From Litchfieldia alkalitelluris (GTDB taxonomy: Bacteria > Bacillota > Bacilli > Bacillales > Bacillaceae_L): a DNA stretch of 64,000 bases. The DNA lies in NCBI RefSeq assembly GCF_002019645.1, contig NZ_KV917374.1, positions 3,670,696-3,734,695 on the forward strand. The letters run 5' to 3'. Of the stretch, positions 52,609-61,423 are shown piece after piece. The translations under genes were made by a program, and so were the position numbers. The notes under the pieces were generated by a model, which was given only the letters and a program-made list of their open reading frames with translations, was not told where the DNA came from and ran no database searches. How positions within the stretch are numbered: the first letter of the stretch is position 1; every line of letters begins with the position of its first letter.

Positions 52609-53766
52609 TTATAATGCACCATAGATTACTGCACGTAACCTCGGCTGATGATAGCTCTCAAAGTTAGGGAACATCTGTTGCATATAGACTGCAGAAAGCT
52701 TCTCTTTTGGATCAATTAACACCCATGTCCCCGCTAGTCCCGACCAGCCAAATTCACCAATATTACTATTGATTCCACTTAATGCGGGGTCAACTAAAGT
52801 CCGAACACCTAATCCATATCCATATCCAGCAAGATATCCCCAATTATATTGCTCCATATGCTCTGGCTGAAGATGGTTTGTCCCCATTAAATGAATGGTT
52901 TTCTCTCCAATAATACGAACCCCTTCAAATTCTCCACCATTTGCTAACATATAAGCAAAGCGACTATAGTCATCTAAAGTAGATAAAAGCCCACTTCCTC
53001 CTGATTCAAATGTGACAGAAGGTTGAAACTGTTTGTCTACTCTCTCATTTTTTATTAACTCACCCTCATCTGATCGATCATAAAGGGTCGCTAAACGATG
53101 CTTCTTATTGTCTGGTATAGTGAAGAAAGTATCCTTCATTTTAAGTGGGTCGAAAATTTCCACTTGAAAAAATTCTCCCAAGGACTTTCCAGATAGTACT
53201 TCAATTAGTGCACCTAGTACATCATGACTGAATCCGTAACACCATTTTGTTCCTGGTTCAAATGCTAACGGGATATTTGCCAATGTTTTTGAAAGAGTAC
53301 GGACAGTTAAATTCTCTCCTAATTCTTCTTTTTGTTTCAACGCGGCCATCACTTGACGCTCAGTTTCATTTCCTTCACCACTATAAGTTAACCCTGAAGT
53401 CATTGTAAATAAATCTTTTATTAAAATACTTCTTTTAGCAGGTAAAACAACAAGCTCACCTTGTTCATCATAGCCATATACCTGCATGTTCTTAAATTCT
53501 GGTAAGTAGTCCTCCAATGGATCGTTTAGCAAAAATAAACCACGTTCAAATAGCATTAATGCTGCAGTACATGTTACCACTTTTGTCATTGAAAAAATTC
53601 GATAAATGGTATCTTCAGCAATCTGGTTTTTCAGTGCTAAATCCGAATAGCCAACATGGCTTTCAAATACTTTTTTACCTTCATGCATAACTGCCAAAGA
53701 GCAACCTGCCGGACCTTTTTCTACAAAACTATTTAATAATGGGTGTAGTCTATGTAATAATTCCAT
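52609..53766 (-). CDS. Class C beta-lactamase-fold serine hydrolase
   Basis: 385 residues. Nucleophile SxxK in RIFSMTKVVTC near 59 and a Tyr in WCYGFSHDV near 175 follow the penicillin-binding-protein-like esterase/EstB pattern; the FAYMLANGG segment follows. No signal peptide, so an intracellular esterase or peptidase is more likely than a true beta-lactamase. It lies next to the GH127 gene on the same strand, but with a 77-base gap and a separate ribosome site. Confidence 0.88.
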   Translation of the reverse strand: MELLHRLHPLLNSFVEKGPAGCSLAVMHEGKKVFESHVGYSDLALKNQIAEDTIYRIFSMTKVVTCTAALMLFERGLFLLNDPLEDYLPEFKNMQVYGYDEQGELVVLPAKRSILIKDLFTMTSGLTYSGEGNETERQVMAALKQKEELGENLTVRTLSKTLANIPLAFEPGTKWCYGFSHDVLGALIEVLSGKSLGEFFQVEIFDPLKMKDTFFTIPDNKKHRLATLYDRSDEGELIKNERVDKQFQPSVTFESGGSGLLSTLDDYSRFAYMLANGGEFEGVRIIGEKTIHLMGTNHLQPEHMEQYNWGYLAGYGYGLGVRTLVDPALSGINSNIGEFGWSGLAGTWVLIDPKEKLSAVYMQQMFPNFESYHQPRLRAVIYGAL

Positions 53767-53843
53767 TTTATCTTCTCCCCTAGAAAGTATTTAATGGCAC
53801 TTCACTATAAGTGGCGACACAAAAATGAACCGATTTTTCAGAA

Positions 53844-55769
53844 TTAAATTTCCTTAATCCAAACAAGCATTTCTTCTTTTGTTTGACGATTTCCCCAAAA
53901 CCAATATGGAACTGCTTTAACAGTTATTTCTTTAAGTGCCTCTTCCTCCGAAGAATAAAGTTTCCCACTCCATTTTGTTTCATCAACTCGTACACCTAAG
54001 AATTGAATTTCCACCTTATTCGTTGAAAATTCACTAATTGTTGGTTTCTCGTCCCTAGGTATGAAAATATTAGATAAAAGTGGTCCATTATCAATCTGCT
54101 CTAAACAATACACCACTGGACCCCGTTTTATAGCTATTTTACCCGCATTCTCTCTTACAAATGGATTTGCACGCACCTTCTCTACCTCAATTGAAAGGTT
54201 TAGGACAACTCGATCACCCTTTTTCCATTCTCTCGTTATTGTGATATAACCGTCACTACCAAGTTCTAAATCTACTAATTCTTCATTGACAACTACTTGA
54301 TAGTTTTGACACCACGAAGGGAGCCTCAATGATAGATCAAAATTCACCGGATAATCTGGAGTTACTTCAAACACAACTTCTCCGCAAGAAGGATAGTTCG
54401 TTTTTTGAATAAGATGAACCATCTGTCCAGATACCTCAAATTTCGTTTCATTACCCATATATAAATGAACATTTACTTTATCATCTGTTATTGTATAAAT
54501 ATATTGGCCTAATGACGTGATTAATCTAGCTATATTAGGAGGACAACAAGCACAGCCAAACCAGCTAACTCTTTCTGGTTCCACATGCTTGTGATCGAAC
54601 CGATGTTCAACTGCACTAGGAACCACTTCAAGTGGATTCACGTAAAAGTACTTTGTTCCTTCTATAGATATCCCGCTTAGGACGCCATTATACAGTGCTG
54701 TTTCTAACACATCTGCATAGTCTCTATTATTCTCTATTTCTAGCATTCTTTTTGCCCAAAACATTAATCCTATCGATGCACATGTTTCGGCATAAGCTAC
54801 ATCATTTGGTAGATCAAAGGGGAAGGTAAACCTTTCACCATGGCCCTGTGAGCCAATTCCGGCTGTGATATACATTTTTTTGTTTGTCACATCAGTCCAA
54901 AGCTCTTTTAGCACATTGATGATTTCTTTGTCACCAGTTTCTAGCGCGAGGTCAGCCATTCCACTATATAAATACATCGCTCTTACCGAATGACCATGTG
55001 CTGTTGTTTGTTCTGTTATTGGTGCGTGTGCTTGGTGATAATCCAACCCAAACCAGCGATCTCTTTCCCCAATTAGTGTTTTTTCTTCTAACAGAAATGA
55101 AGGTTGTGTTCCTCTTTCCCTTAAAAAGAAAGAACTTAAATTGACACACTTTTCGTTTCCTGTTACCTTAAACAGCCTAAACAAAGCAAGTTCAATTTCT
55201 TCATGACCTGGGTACACTTTTCGTTTGAAATCTTCAGGCCCAAACATCGAGTCAATATACTCTACAAATCTACTAACTATTTTAACCAATTTATCTTTTC
55301 CTGTTGCTTCGTAATAAGCAACGGCTGCTTCTATTAAGTGGCCCGCACAATATAATTCATGACCATGTGAAAAATCAGTCCATCTTTCATCGGGCTTTGC
55401 AACGGTATAATACGTATTTATGTACCCATCATCTTGCTGCGCTTTTTCAATTAAATCTACCAATTGATCTATCTTTTCCTCTAAACTCTTATCAGGATGA
55501 TGAAACAAACTATAACTAGCAGCTTCTATCCATTTTGCAACATCACTGTCTTGAAACGGCATTCCATGAAATTCACCATCTGAGATTCCTGCTGCAATTC
55601 GAAAGTTTTCAACAGAATGACTGGGTGGTGCCTCTGGGATTTCATCATTTAAGGCTTTCCACTGATATGGTATTGTCTTTTTAGAAATTGTATTTATCCA
55701 CTGGCTCCAAAAGTTGTCTGTTATTCTTACATTTTTTAAGGAATTCTGGTTAATTTTTGTGCTAGTCAA
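53844..55769 (-). CDS. GH127-family beta-L-arabinofuranosidase (DUF1680)
   Basis: 641 residues, (alpha/alpha)6 barrel. The family's cysteine nucleophile block WFGCACCPPNIARL lies near 407, and the zinc-ligand Glu region AETCASIGLMFW is near 328, as in Bifidobacterium HypBA1. No signal peptide: it would act on imported beta-L-arabinofuranosides or related fragments. TTG 55769 follows AAGGAAGG by six bases. A cre-like site lies about 40 bases upstream. With GH43 and GH52 downstream genes it suggests arabinoxylan or arabinan use. Confidence 0.9.
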   Translation of the reverse strand: MTSTKINQNSLKNVRITDNFWSQWINTISKKTIPYQWKALNDEIPEAPPSHSVENFRIAAGISDGEFHGMPFQDSDVAKWIEAASYSLFHHPDKSLEEKIDQLVDLIEKAQQDDGYINTYYTVAKPDERWTDFSHGHELYCAGHLIEAAVAYYEATGKDKLVKIVSRFVEYIDSMFGPEDFKRKVYPGHEEIELALFRLFKVTGNEKCVNLSSFFLRERGTQPSFLLEEKTLIGERDRWFGLDYHQAHAPITEQTTAHGHSVRAMYLYSGMADLALETGDKEIINVLKELWTDVTNKKMYITAGIGSQGHGERFTFPFDLPNDVAYAETCASIGLMFWAKRMLEIENNRDYADVLETALYNGVLSGISIEGTKYFYVNPLEVVPSAVEHRFDHKHVEPERVSWFGCACCPPNIARLITSLGQYIYTITDDKVNVHLYMGNETKFEVSGQMVHLIQKTNYPSCGEVVFEVTPDYPVNFDLSLRLPSWCQNYQVVVNEELVDLELGSDGYITITREWKKGDRVVLNLSIEVEKVRANPFVRENAGKIAIKRGPVVYCLEQIDNGPLLSNIFIPRDEKPTISEFSTNKVEIQFLGVRVDETKWSGKLYSSEEEALKEITVKAVPYWFWGNRQTKEEMLVWIKEI

Positions 55770-55804
55770 TTTTTACACCTTCCTTTGTGCTTTCTATCAT
55801 GTTA

Positions 55805-55818
55805 ATAAAACGCTTACT
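55805..55818. promoter_or_regulatory. Candidate cre (CcpA) site upstream of GH127
   Basis: ATAAAACGCTTACT matches 12 of 14 positions of the Bacillus cre consensus TGWAARCGYTWNCW. It lies between the start codon and the likely promoter, the usual place for roadblock repression. Confidence 0.55.
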
Positions 55819-55975
55819 TAAGAAACATAGTAACAACAGATATTTACAAAGTAAATGGTCATAATCAACTTTGTTTGGACTTTGCAAGTGTTGTTGTAAT
55901 GGTTATTCTAACCGAAAAATAAGGTTGGAGAAATTGAATTTAAGTAGTTCAGTTATCCCACTTCCTTTAAATTAA

Positions 55976-56215
55976 AAGGCCTAAATTGGTGAACAGCGAT
56001 AAAAAAATAAGCGGAAATTTTTCCATTAATTGCAGATTATAGCTGGTTTTGGGGTAAATAGGGATAGTTTTTCCACTTATATAAAGCAAAATTGCCTATT
56101 TCAAGGATTTCGAGTCAAATAAGAGAAATTTCTCCCTCTATTTAAGTGATTTTCAATGCTATTTATTTATTAAGGGGAATTTTTCCCTCTATTTTAATTT
56201 ACTGAGTAGTAAGGT
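55976..56215 (-). repeat. R4 element, copy 3 (inverted): four spaced hairpins
   Basis: Read on the minus strand the order is AAATAGAGGGAAAAATTCCCC, TAGAGGGAGAAATTTCTCTTA, the spacer GGCAATTTTGCTTTAT, a GTGGAAAAACTATCCCTATT unit, the spacer CTATAATCTGCA, and TGGAAAAATTTCCGCTTATT. Confidence 0.7.
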
Positions 56216-56373
56216 TTACTAAGCATCTCCGACTTGCTTATTGCACATTACTGATTCGTTAGTGTAATAAGCTCTGCTCTTAGAATAACATACATCGATG
56301 AATATCCTAAAATAACTTTGGTTAGGGAATATTCAAAGTCAGTTAAGGGTTCAATCCCTAAAACTCCATGAAG

Positions 56374-56473
56374 AAAGAGACTTTCCAATTGGGTTGTTTA
56401 ACCTTAGGTTCTATATCCGAATTACCGATAGGAGTTATAGAATCTTAAGGTGTACCATTTGAAAAGTCTCTTT
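56374..56473. other. Long imperfect hairpin (about 100 nt)
   Basis: AAAGAGACTTT (56374-56384) pairs with AAAGTCTCTTT (56463-56473); ACCTTA (56401-56406) with TAAGGT (56446-56451); TTCTATA (56409-56415) with TATAGAA (56436-56442). It lies directly after the topB stop on the minus strand, without a proper T run there. Confidence 0.6.
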
Positions 56474-56482
56474 TATATTGAT

Positions 56483-58678
56483 TTATTTTAATTTCAACTT
56501 CGCCAAGGCTTCTGCCAGTGCAGGATTAAACGGTTCTTCCTCTTGGTTGTTCTGCTTTTTCATGTAGTTGGAAACCTCTTTTTTCGAAACCTTTGTATTT
56601 GATTCTTTTTTCTTTCTCTCATTAAAGGTTGATAGTTTTTCTCTATGCCCACATTTACAAGCAAACATTTGACCTTCCCCTTGACCACGAAGTTCTAGCT
56701 TATTCTTACATTGTGGACAACGGGCATTTGTTACTTTTGAAATATTTTTACGATGACCACATTCACGGTCTTGGCAGACATGCATTTTTCCTTTTTTAGT
56801 ATTTACTTCAAGCATAGGTTTTCCACAATCTGGACATTTTGTTCCAGTCAGGTTATCATGCTTAAACTTTTGGGTAGTATTTTTGATTTCATGTACTATG
56901 GTTTTTGTATAGCTTTTTATTTCATTCATAAACGCGTTTTTGTTTAGTTTACCCTTTGAAATAGCTTCTAACTTTTGCTCCCATTCGGCTGTTAAGGCAG
57001 GTGATTTCAAATCCTCTGGAGCCAGGTCTAGTAATTGTTTACCCTTAGATGTGATGAAAATTTCTTTTCCTTTCTTTTCAATTGAGAAAGAATTAAAGAG
57101 TTTCTCTATAATATCTGCTCGAGTCGCAACAGTACCTAATCCACCAGTTTGACCGATCGTTTTTATTAAATCCTTATTCTCTCCTCCCATATATTTAGCC
57201 GGATTTTCCATAGCAGAAAGAAGTGTTGCTTCATTAAATCGAGAAGGAGGCTTCGTTTCACCTTTGGTCTGAGTAACTGAGGAAATTCTCAACATATTAC
57301 CCACTTCCAATCGAGGAAGAAGTTGTTCCTTCATCTCATCACCTTCATCATCTTCTTCAAAACGATTTTCATAAACTTCTTTCCATCCTAAATTGATAAC
57401 CGTTTTTCCCTTGGCAACAAAGGTCTCATCACCAATCAACGCTTTTATTGTAGTTTGCTCAAATTCAAATGCCGGATATAATACCGCTAAGAATCGCTTT
57501 ACAACTAAATCATATATTTTTCTTTCCTTATCTGATAACTTAGCAAGAAAAACCGTTTCCTCAGTTGGGATAATTGCATGATGATCAGAAACCTTTGAAT
57601 CATCAACAAATGATTTATTTGTTTTAATTGGTTTTTGCAACACTTTGTGAGCAAGCTTTGTATAGGGTCCAACACCACACGCCTTAATTCTCTCTTTTAG
57701 TGTGTCAACAATATCAGATGAAAGGTATCTCGAATCTGTCCGAGGATAGGTTAGTACTTTATGCTGTTCATAAAGCTTTTGCATAATGGATAAAGTATCT
57801 TTTGCTGAGTATCCAAATGCTTTATTTGCATCTCTTTGTAGCTCAGTTAAATCATAAAGACCCGGTGCAAAACTTTTTTTATGCTTTTTATCAACATCTA
57901 TGACCTTTGCCTGGTTTTTATTTGTTTTAACTAAAAGCTGGTCTGCTTTATCCTTTGCAAATGTTCTTGTTTCATTAGTTTTTACATCCTGCCAAATAAG
58001 GGATAAGTTATCCTCCGTTTGAGCTTTTAAACCATAATAAGGTTTAGGAACGAATTGTTTAATTTCTTCTTCTCTTTTTGCGATTATAGCAAGAGTAGGA
58101 GTTTGAACCCTTCCAGAGGATAATTGGGCATTATGTTTGGTCGTTAGAGCTCTTGTTGCATTTAACCCCACATACCAGTCGGCCTCTGAACGAGCAACCG
58201 CTGATAAAAAGAGATTCTCGAATTCTTTACCATTCTTGAGTTTTTGAAACCCCTCTTTAATGGCTTTATCTGTGACAGATGAGATCCAAAGACGCTTTGT
58301 CGGCTTTGTCACTTTTGCTTTTTTTATTATCCAGTCTGCAACAAGCTGCCCTTCTCTTCCAGCATCTGTAGCAACGATGATTTCACCTACATCGGAACGA
58401 GTAAGTTGCGCTTTAACAGCATGAAATTGTTTACTTGTTTGCTTGATCACAACAAGCTTTAAATCATTCGGCAGCATCGGTAAATCTTCAAGCTTCCATG
58501 ACTTATATTTATCATCATAGCTTTCGGGATCAGCAAGCGTAACTAAATGTCCTAATGCCCATGTGACAATATATCGATCTCCTTCAATAAATCCGTTTCC
58601 TTTTTTATGGCAATTCAATACACGTGCAATATCACGTGCAACTGAAGGTTTTTCTGCTAATACAACACTTTTCTTCAT
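56483..58678 (-). CDS. topB: DNA topoisomerase III
   Basis: 731 residues, type IA topoisomerase for decatenation and recombination intermediates. TOPRIM domain at the start (VLAEKPSVARDIA near 5, DAGREGQLVADWI near 103); active-site Tyr in LTYPRTDSRYL near 309. The C-terminus has two zinc ribbons: CPDCGKPM...CQDRECGH and CPQCKNKL...CKCGH, then a charged tail. Length is close to Bacillus TopB. Start ATG 58678 matches family N-termini; the ribosome site (AAAGGA) is 13 bases away. The next minus-strand gene, DUF2161, begins about 80 bases upstream. Confidence 0.95.
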   Translation of the reverse strand: MKKSVVLAEKPSVARDIARVLNCHKKGNGFIEGDRYIVTWALGHLVTLADPESYDDKYKSWKLEDLPMLPNDLKLVVIKQTSKQFHAVKAQLTRSDVGEIIVATDAGREGQLVADWIIKKAKVTKPTKRLWISSVTDKAIKEGFQKLKNGKEFENLFLSAVARSEADWYVGLNATRALTTKHNAQLSSGRVQTPTLAIIAKREEEIKQFVPKPYYGLKAQTEDNLSLIWQDVKTNETRTFAKDKADQLLVKTNKNQAKVIDVDKKHKKSFAPGLYDLTELQRDANKAFGYSAKDTLSIMQKLYEQHKVLTYPRTDSRYLSSDIVDTLKERIKACGVGPYTKLAHKVLQKPIKTNKSFVDDSKVSDHHAIIPTEETVFLAKLSDKERKIYDLVVKRFLAVLYPAFEFEQTTIKALIGDETFVAKGKTVINLGWKEVYENRFEEDDEGDEMKEQLLPRLEVGNMLRISSVTQTKGETKPPSRFNEATLLSAMENPAKYMGGENKDLIKTIGQTGGLGTVATRADIIEKLFNSFSIEKKGKEIFITSKGKQLLDLAPEDLKSPALTAEWEQKLEAISKGKLNKNAFMNEIKSYTKTIVHEIKNTTQKFKHDNLTGTKCPDCGKPMLEVNTKKGKMHVCQDRECGHRKNISKVTNARCPQCKNKLELRGQGEGQMFACKCGHREKLSTFNERKKKESNTKVSKKEVSNYMKKQNNQEEEPFNPALAEALAKLKLK

Positions 58679-58757
58679 GTTATGTAAAACATCCTTTCGG
58701 AAAGTCATTAACCATTACTATAGCATATTTATCGTTAACATGCTGAGAGATAGCACG

Positions 58758-59489
58758 TTAACTAGAGTGTTCATCAAGTTTGTTAAGGTAAAACTCGACC
58801 AACTCAGGAAAATCTACTAATTCCTTCTTCCCTTCTTCGCTTATTTCATATAAACCTCTTGAAACTTTATCAAACCACCGATAATAATTTTTATTTAAAA
58901 TGGATAAGGTTTTCTCACCTGTACCTAATTTCCTTAACTCTTTAGGTGTTAACTGGCCATATTTTTCGAGATAACACGCGATTTGGATGCAATTTTCTTT
59001 ATAAGCAGTCATAATTTTAGTCCTAGTACTTCCGCCTACATTATAATCTCCGCTTCTTCCATTCATTTCTTTAATTAAAGAGTTACGTTTATATTTATTT
59101 TGTCCTGCACTTCTTTTTTGATTAAACGGTGTAGGATGAAGATGAACATCGATTCTCGTGCGATTTCCATAGAAGGAAACAAGAATTAATCCAAGCTCTA
59201 GACGCTTAAGTAAATGGCAAATATCACGCCATTTTCTAGAACGAAGGTTTTGCTTTCCTTTAGGTATAGCCACATACACTTGGTCCGTCATTTTCTGTCG
59301 CTTTGCAGCTTGTACCAATAAATCAACATTCAGCGTTTTCTTTAGCTCGACTATGATTAGTTCATCATCTTTTATAGCAGTCAAATCACAGTCCTGGACC
59401 TCACCATGTACCTCAAACCCTTGTTTTGAAAAATATCTTTGTATCGGTTTATATAAATCTATCTCTAGTAATTTCTTGTTTTCTATCAT
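58758..59489 (-). CDS. DUF2161 putative PD-(D/E)XK phosphodiesterase
   Basis: 243 residues. Nuclease-like pattern: EVQDCDLTAIKDDELIIVELKK near 30-51 gives the Asp, Glu and Lys of a PD-(D/E)XK site, with a helix-rich middle; the C-terminal winged-helix part (LTPKELRKLGTGEKTLSIL) could bind DNA. Family function unknown; restriction-like or repair roles are plausible. AGGTG lies before ATG 59489. Confidence 0.82.
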   Translation of the reverse strand: MIENKKLLEIDLYKPIQRYFSKQGFEVHGEVQDCDLTAIKDDELIIVELKKTLNVDLLVQAAKRQKMTDQVYVAIPKGKQNLRSRKWRDICHLLKRLELGLILVSFYGNRTRIDVHLHPTPFNQKRSAGQNKYKRNSLIKEMNGRSGDYNVGGSTRTKIMTAYKENCIQIACYLEKYGQLTPKELRKLGTGEKTLSILNKNYYRWFDKVSRGLYEISEEGKKELVDFPELVEFYLNKLDEHSS

Positions 59490-59545
59490 AAAATAACACC
59501 TACATTTCTATTTCCGTATCTTTCATTTTAACTAAGTTTCCCCAT

Positions 59546-59575
59546 GAAAAAAAGAGCCAAAGATAGTTAGGCTCT
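59546..59575 (-). terminator. Terminator of the GH43 gene
   Basis: On the minus strand AGAGCC pairs with GGCTCT across an 11-base loop, followed by TTTTTTTC. Confidence 0.8.
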
Positions 59576-59605
59576 AAACAGGTAGGTGTTGTATGATCTT
59601 AATCA

Positions 59606-61177
59606 TTAACCCTCTTCCACTTCTTTATAACTAAAGTAATCAAAATCGGCATGCTTTTTCTCTCCGCTCAAATCCTGTACACAGACCCCAACAAAGGTTC
59701 CAGTAAAACGTATATAATCACCGAATTCATCTGATAAATGGCAAATATCAATCAACGGTCCAATTTTTAACCATTCTTTACCTTTAAGGGAATAATAAAA
59801 CTGAAGCTGTTCTCTTTCAATCGAAGCTTTTAATTTAACACTACCACTTACGGGTATCTTATTTTCTACTAATTCGTCATATACCCCAGCCTTCGTTTGA
59901 ATGATTCCTAGACTCTTTCCTAAATCTTCATCATGAGTTATGTGTAAATATACATGATCCTTTGTATCATAATATATGACCAGTCCAGCCATTTGTTGAA
60001 AATGCTCTGGCTCGAACTCTACCTCGGTTTCCACTTCAACATAAAAACTTTGTAGTCTTCTGGCAACTAGACTTTGTCGATGTGTAGATGAAAGAGACTC
60101 CATCCCTTTTAATCGTAGATACCCAGGTCTTTCTTCTAATGAAATCCATGATGAAACTGCTGGTATACGTAGGGTGTTTAGATGAATATTTAAATTAATG
60201 TCATCAAATTCGTCTTTAATAGCTACTGAACTAACTGGATGGACAGGAATGGAAGGTGATTGAATATTTTCCTTTGGGGTGTTATCTCCTCCATCTACTC
60301 TAAGCCACCCATCCTCAGTCCAAAACACTCGTTGCAGACTTGTTTCACGTCCCAAAATGCAATATCGCTCTTTAACAGGTCTCCCGCACAAATGCGCTAA
60401 GTACCACTCATTTGTATGTGTTTCAACAAGACTCGCATGTCCTGCTTTTTGTAACAGAAGTCCTGAGTCATTAACAGATGTTAACATTGGATTTCTAGGA
60501 TCTACCTCGTAAGGACCAAAAAGGGAAGTTGACCTTGCCATTGATACTGCATGTTCATAACCAGTTCCACCTTCTGCAGTCATTAAATAATAATATCCGT
60601 TACGTTTGTAGAGATGAGGGCCTTCAGTTAATTTTAGATTTGTTCCCTTAAAGATATTCTTTCGCGCACCAACAAGCTTTTGCTCGCGCCTAGAATATTC
60701 TTGAATGACAATGCCGGCAAAAGAATTAGTGCCTTTTCGAAAATCCCACAGTTGATTTACTAGCCATTTTCTACCATCCTCATCATGAAATAAGGATGGA
60801 TCAAATCCACTACTGTTTAAATATATAGGCTCTGACCACGGACCATATATATCAGAAGCAGTGACTAGATAGTTATGTGTATCCTTATAGGCACCTTGCC
60901 TGCTTTTCACATCGGTATAGATCAGATAAAATAAACCATCTGAATAAGTTAAACATGGAGCCCAGATACCACCAGAATCAATATTCCCTTCCATATTTAA
61001 CTGCGATTTACGAGTTAAAGGGTGTGTTATTAAAGTCCAATTAATTAAATCTTTTGAATGGTGGATTTGGACTCCTGGAAACCATTCGAAGGTTGAAGTT
61101 GCTATATAATAGTCCTCACCTACACGTAAAAAAGAAGGGTCAGGATTAAAACCACGTAAAATCGGATTACTAATCAT
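59606..61177 (-). CDS. GH43 beta-xylosidase/alpha-L-arabinofuranosidase
   Basis: 523 residues, intracellular. Five-bladed beta-propeller with base Asp in GFNPDPSF near 14, the pKa-modulating Asp in GFDPSLFHDEDG near 130, and acid Glu in LTEGPHLYK near 187. A C-terminal beta-sandwich (about 325-515) is typical of GH43 xylosidases such as Bacillus XynB. It should release xylose from xylo-oligosaccharides. GGAGG lies before ATG 61177. A terminator-like hairpin sits directly upstream in the leader, suggesting attenuation or read-through from the GH52 gene. Confidence 0.92.
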   Translation of the reverse strand: MISNPILRGFNPDPSFLRVGEDYYIATSTFEWFPGVQIHHSKDLINWTLITHPLTRKSQLNMEGNIDSGGIWAPCLTYSDGLFYLIYTDVKSRQGAYKDTHNYLVTASDIYGPWSEPIYLNSSGFDPSLFHDEDGRKWLVNQLWDFRKGTNSFAGIVIQEYSRREQKLVGARKNIFKGTNLKLTEGPHLYKRNGYYYLMTAEGGTGYEHAVSMARSTSLFGPYEVDPRNPMLTSVNDSGLLLQKAGHASLVETHTNEWYLAHLCGRPVKERYCILGRETSLQRVFWTEDGWLRVDGGDNTPKENIQSPSIPVHPVSSVAIKDEFDDINLNIHLNTLRIPAVSSWISLEERPGYLRLKGMESLSSTHRQSLVARRLQSFYVEVETEVEFEPEHFQQMAGLVIYYDTKDHVYLHITHDEDLGKSLGIIQTKAGVYDELVENKIPVSGSVKLKASIEREQLQFYYSLKGKEWLKIGPLIDICHLSDEFGDYIRFTGTFVGVCVQDLSGEKKHADFDYFSYKEVEEG

Positions 61178-61204
61178 ATTAATTCCTCCGTCTCGTTATG
61201 TAAA

Positions 61205-61233
61205 AAACTCTCGCAAACGATTTACGAGAGTTT
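61205..61233 (-). terminator. Hairpin terminator in the leader of GH43
   Basis: On the minus strand ACTCTCG pairs with CGAGAGT and is followed by TTTTTTAC, only about 28 bases before the GH43 start. Confidence 0.75.
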
Positions 61234-61258
61234 TTAGTTTGGCTATTTTCGTATACTT

Positions 61259-61272
61259 TGTTAGCGTTGAAG
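61259..61272. promoter_or_regulatory. Weak cre-like site in the GH43 leader
   Basis: Minus-strand CTTCAACGCTAACA matches about 11 of 14 positions of the cre consensus. It lies between the -10-like TATAAT (61327-61322) and the leader terminator. Confidence 0.35.
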
Positions 61273-61321
61273 GTTTTTAAAATCACTATCAACTAAGTAG
61301 AGTGGCATCTTTTCTTCCTAA

Positions 61322-61327
61322 ATTATA
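61322..61327 (-). promoter_or_regulatory. Possible -10 box for GH43
   Basis: Minus-strand TATAAT, preceded by GGT; no clear -35. A transcript from about 61315 would have a leader near 138 nt containing the hairpin terminator. Confidence 0.4.
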
Positions 61328-61423
61328 ACCATACCATCAAGCGAAATAGTGTAACCCACTAAAAAAATTGGACTATTAGCAACACACTTTCAGAAAAGAG
61401 CCTTTAGTTTTACTTATATATTT

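Noticed and set aside
56340-56365. tRNA-like T-arm (AGGGTTCAATCCCT)
   Set aside because: Loop and stem sizes do not fit a T-arm and no acceptor, D or anticodon arms surround it.
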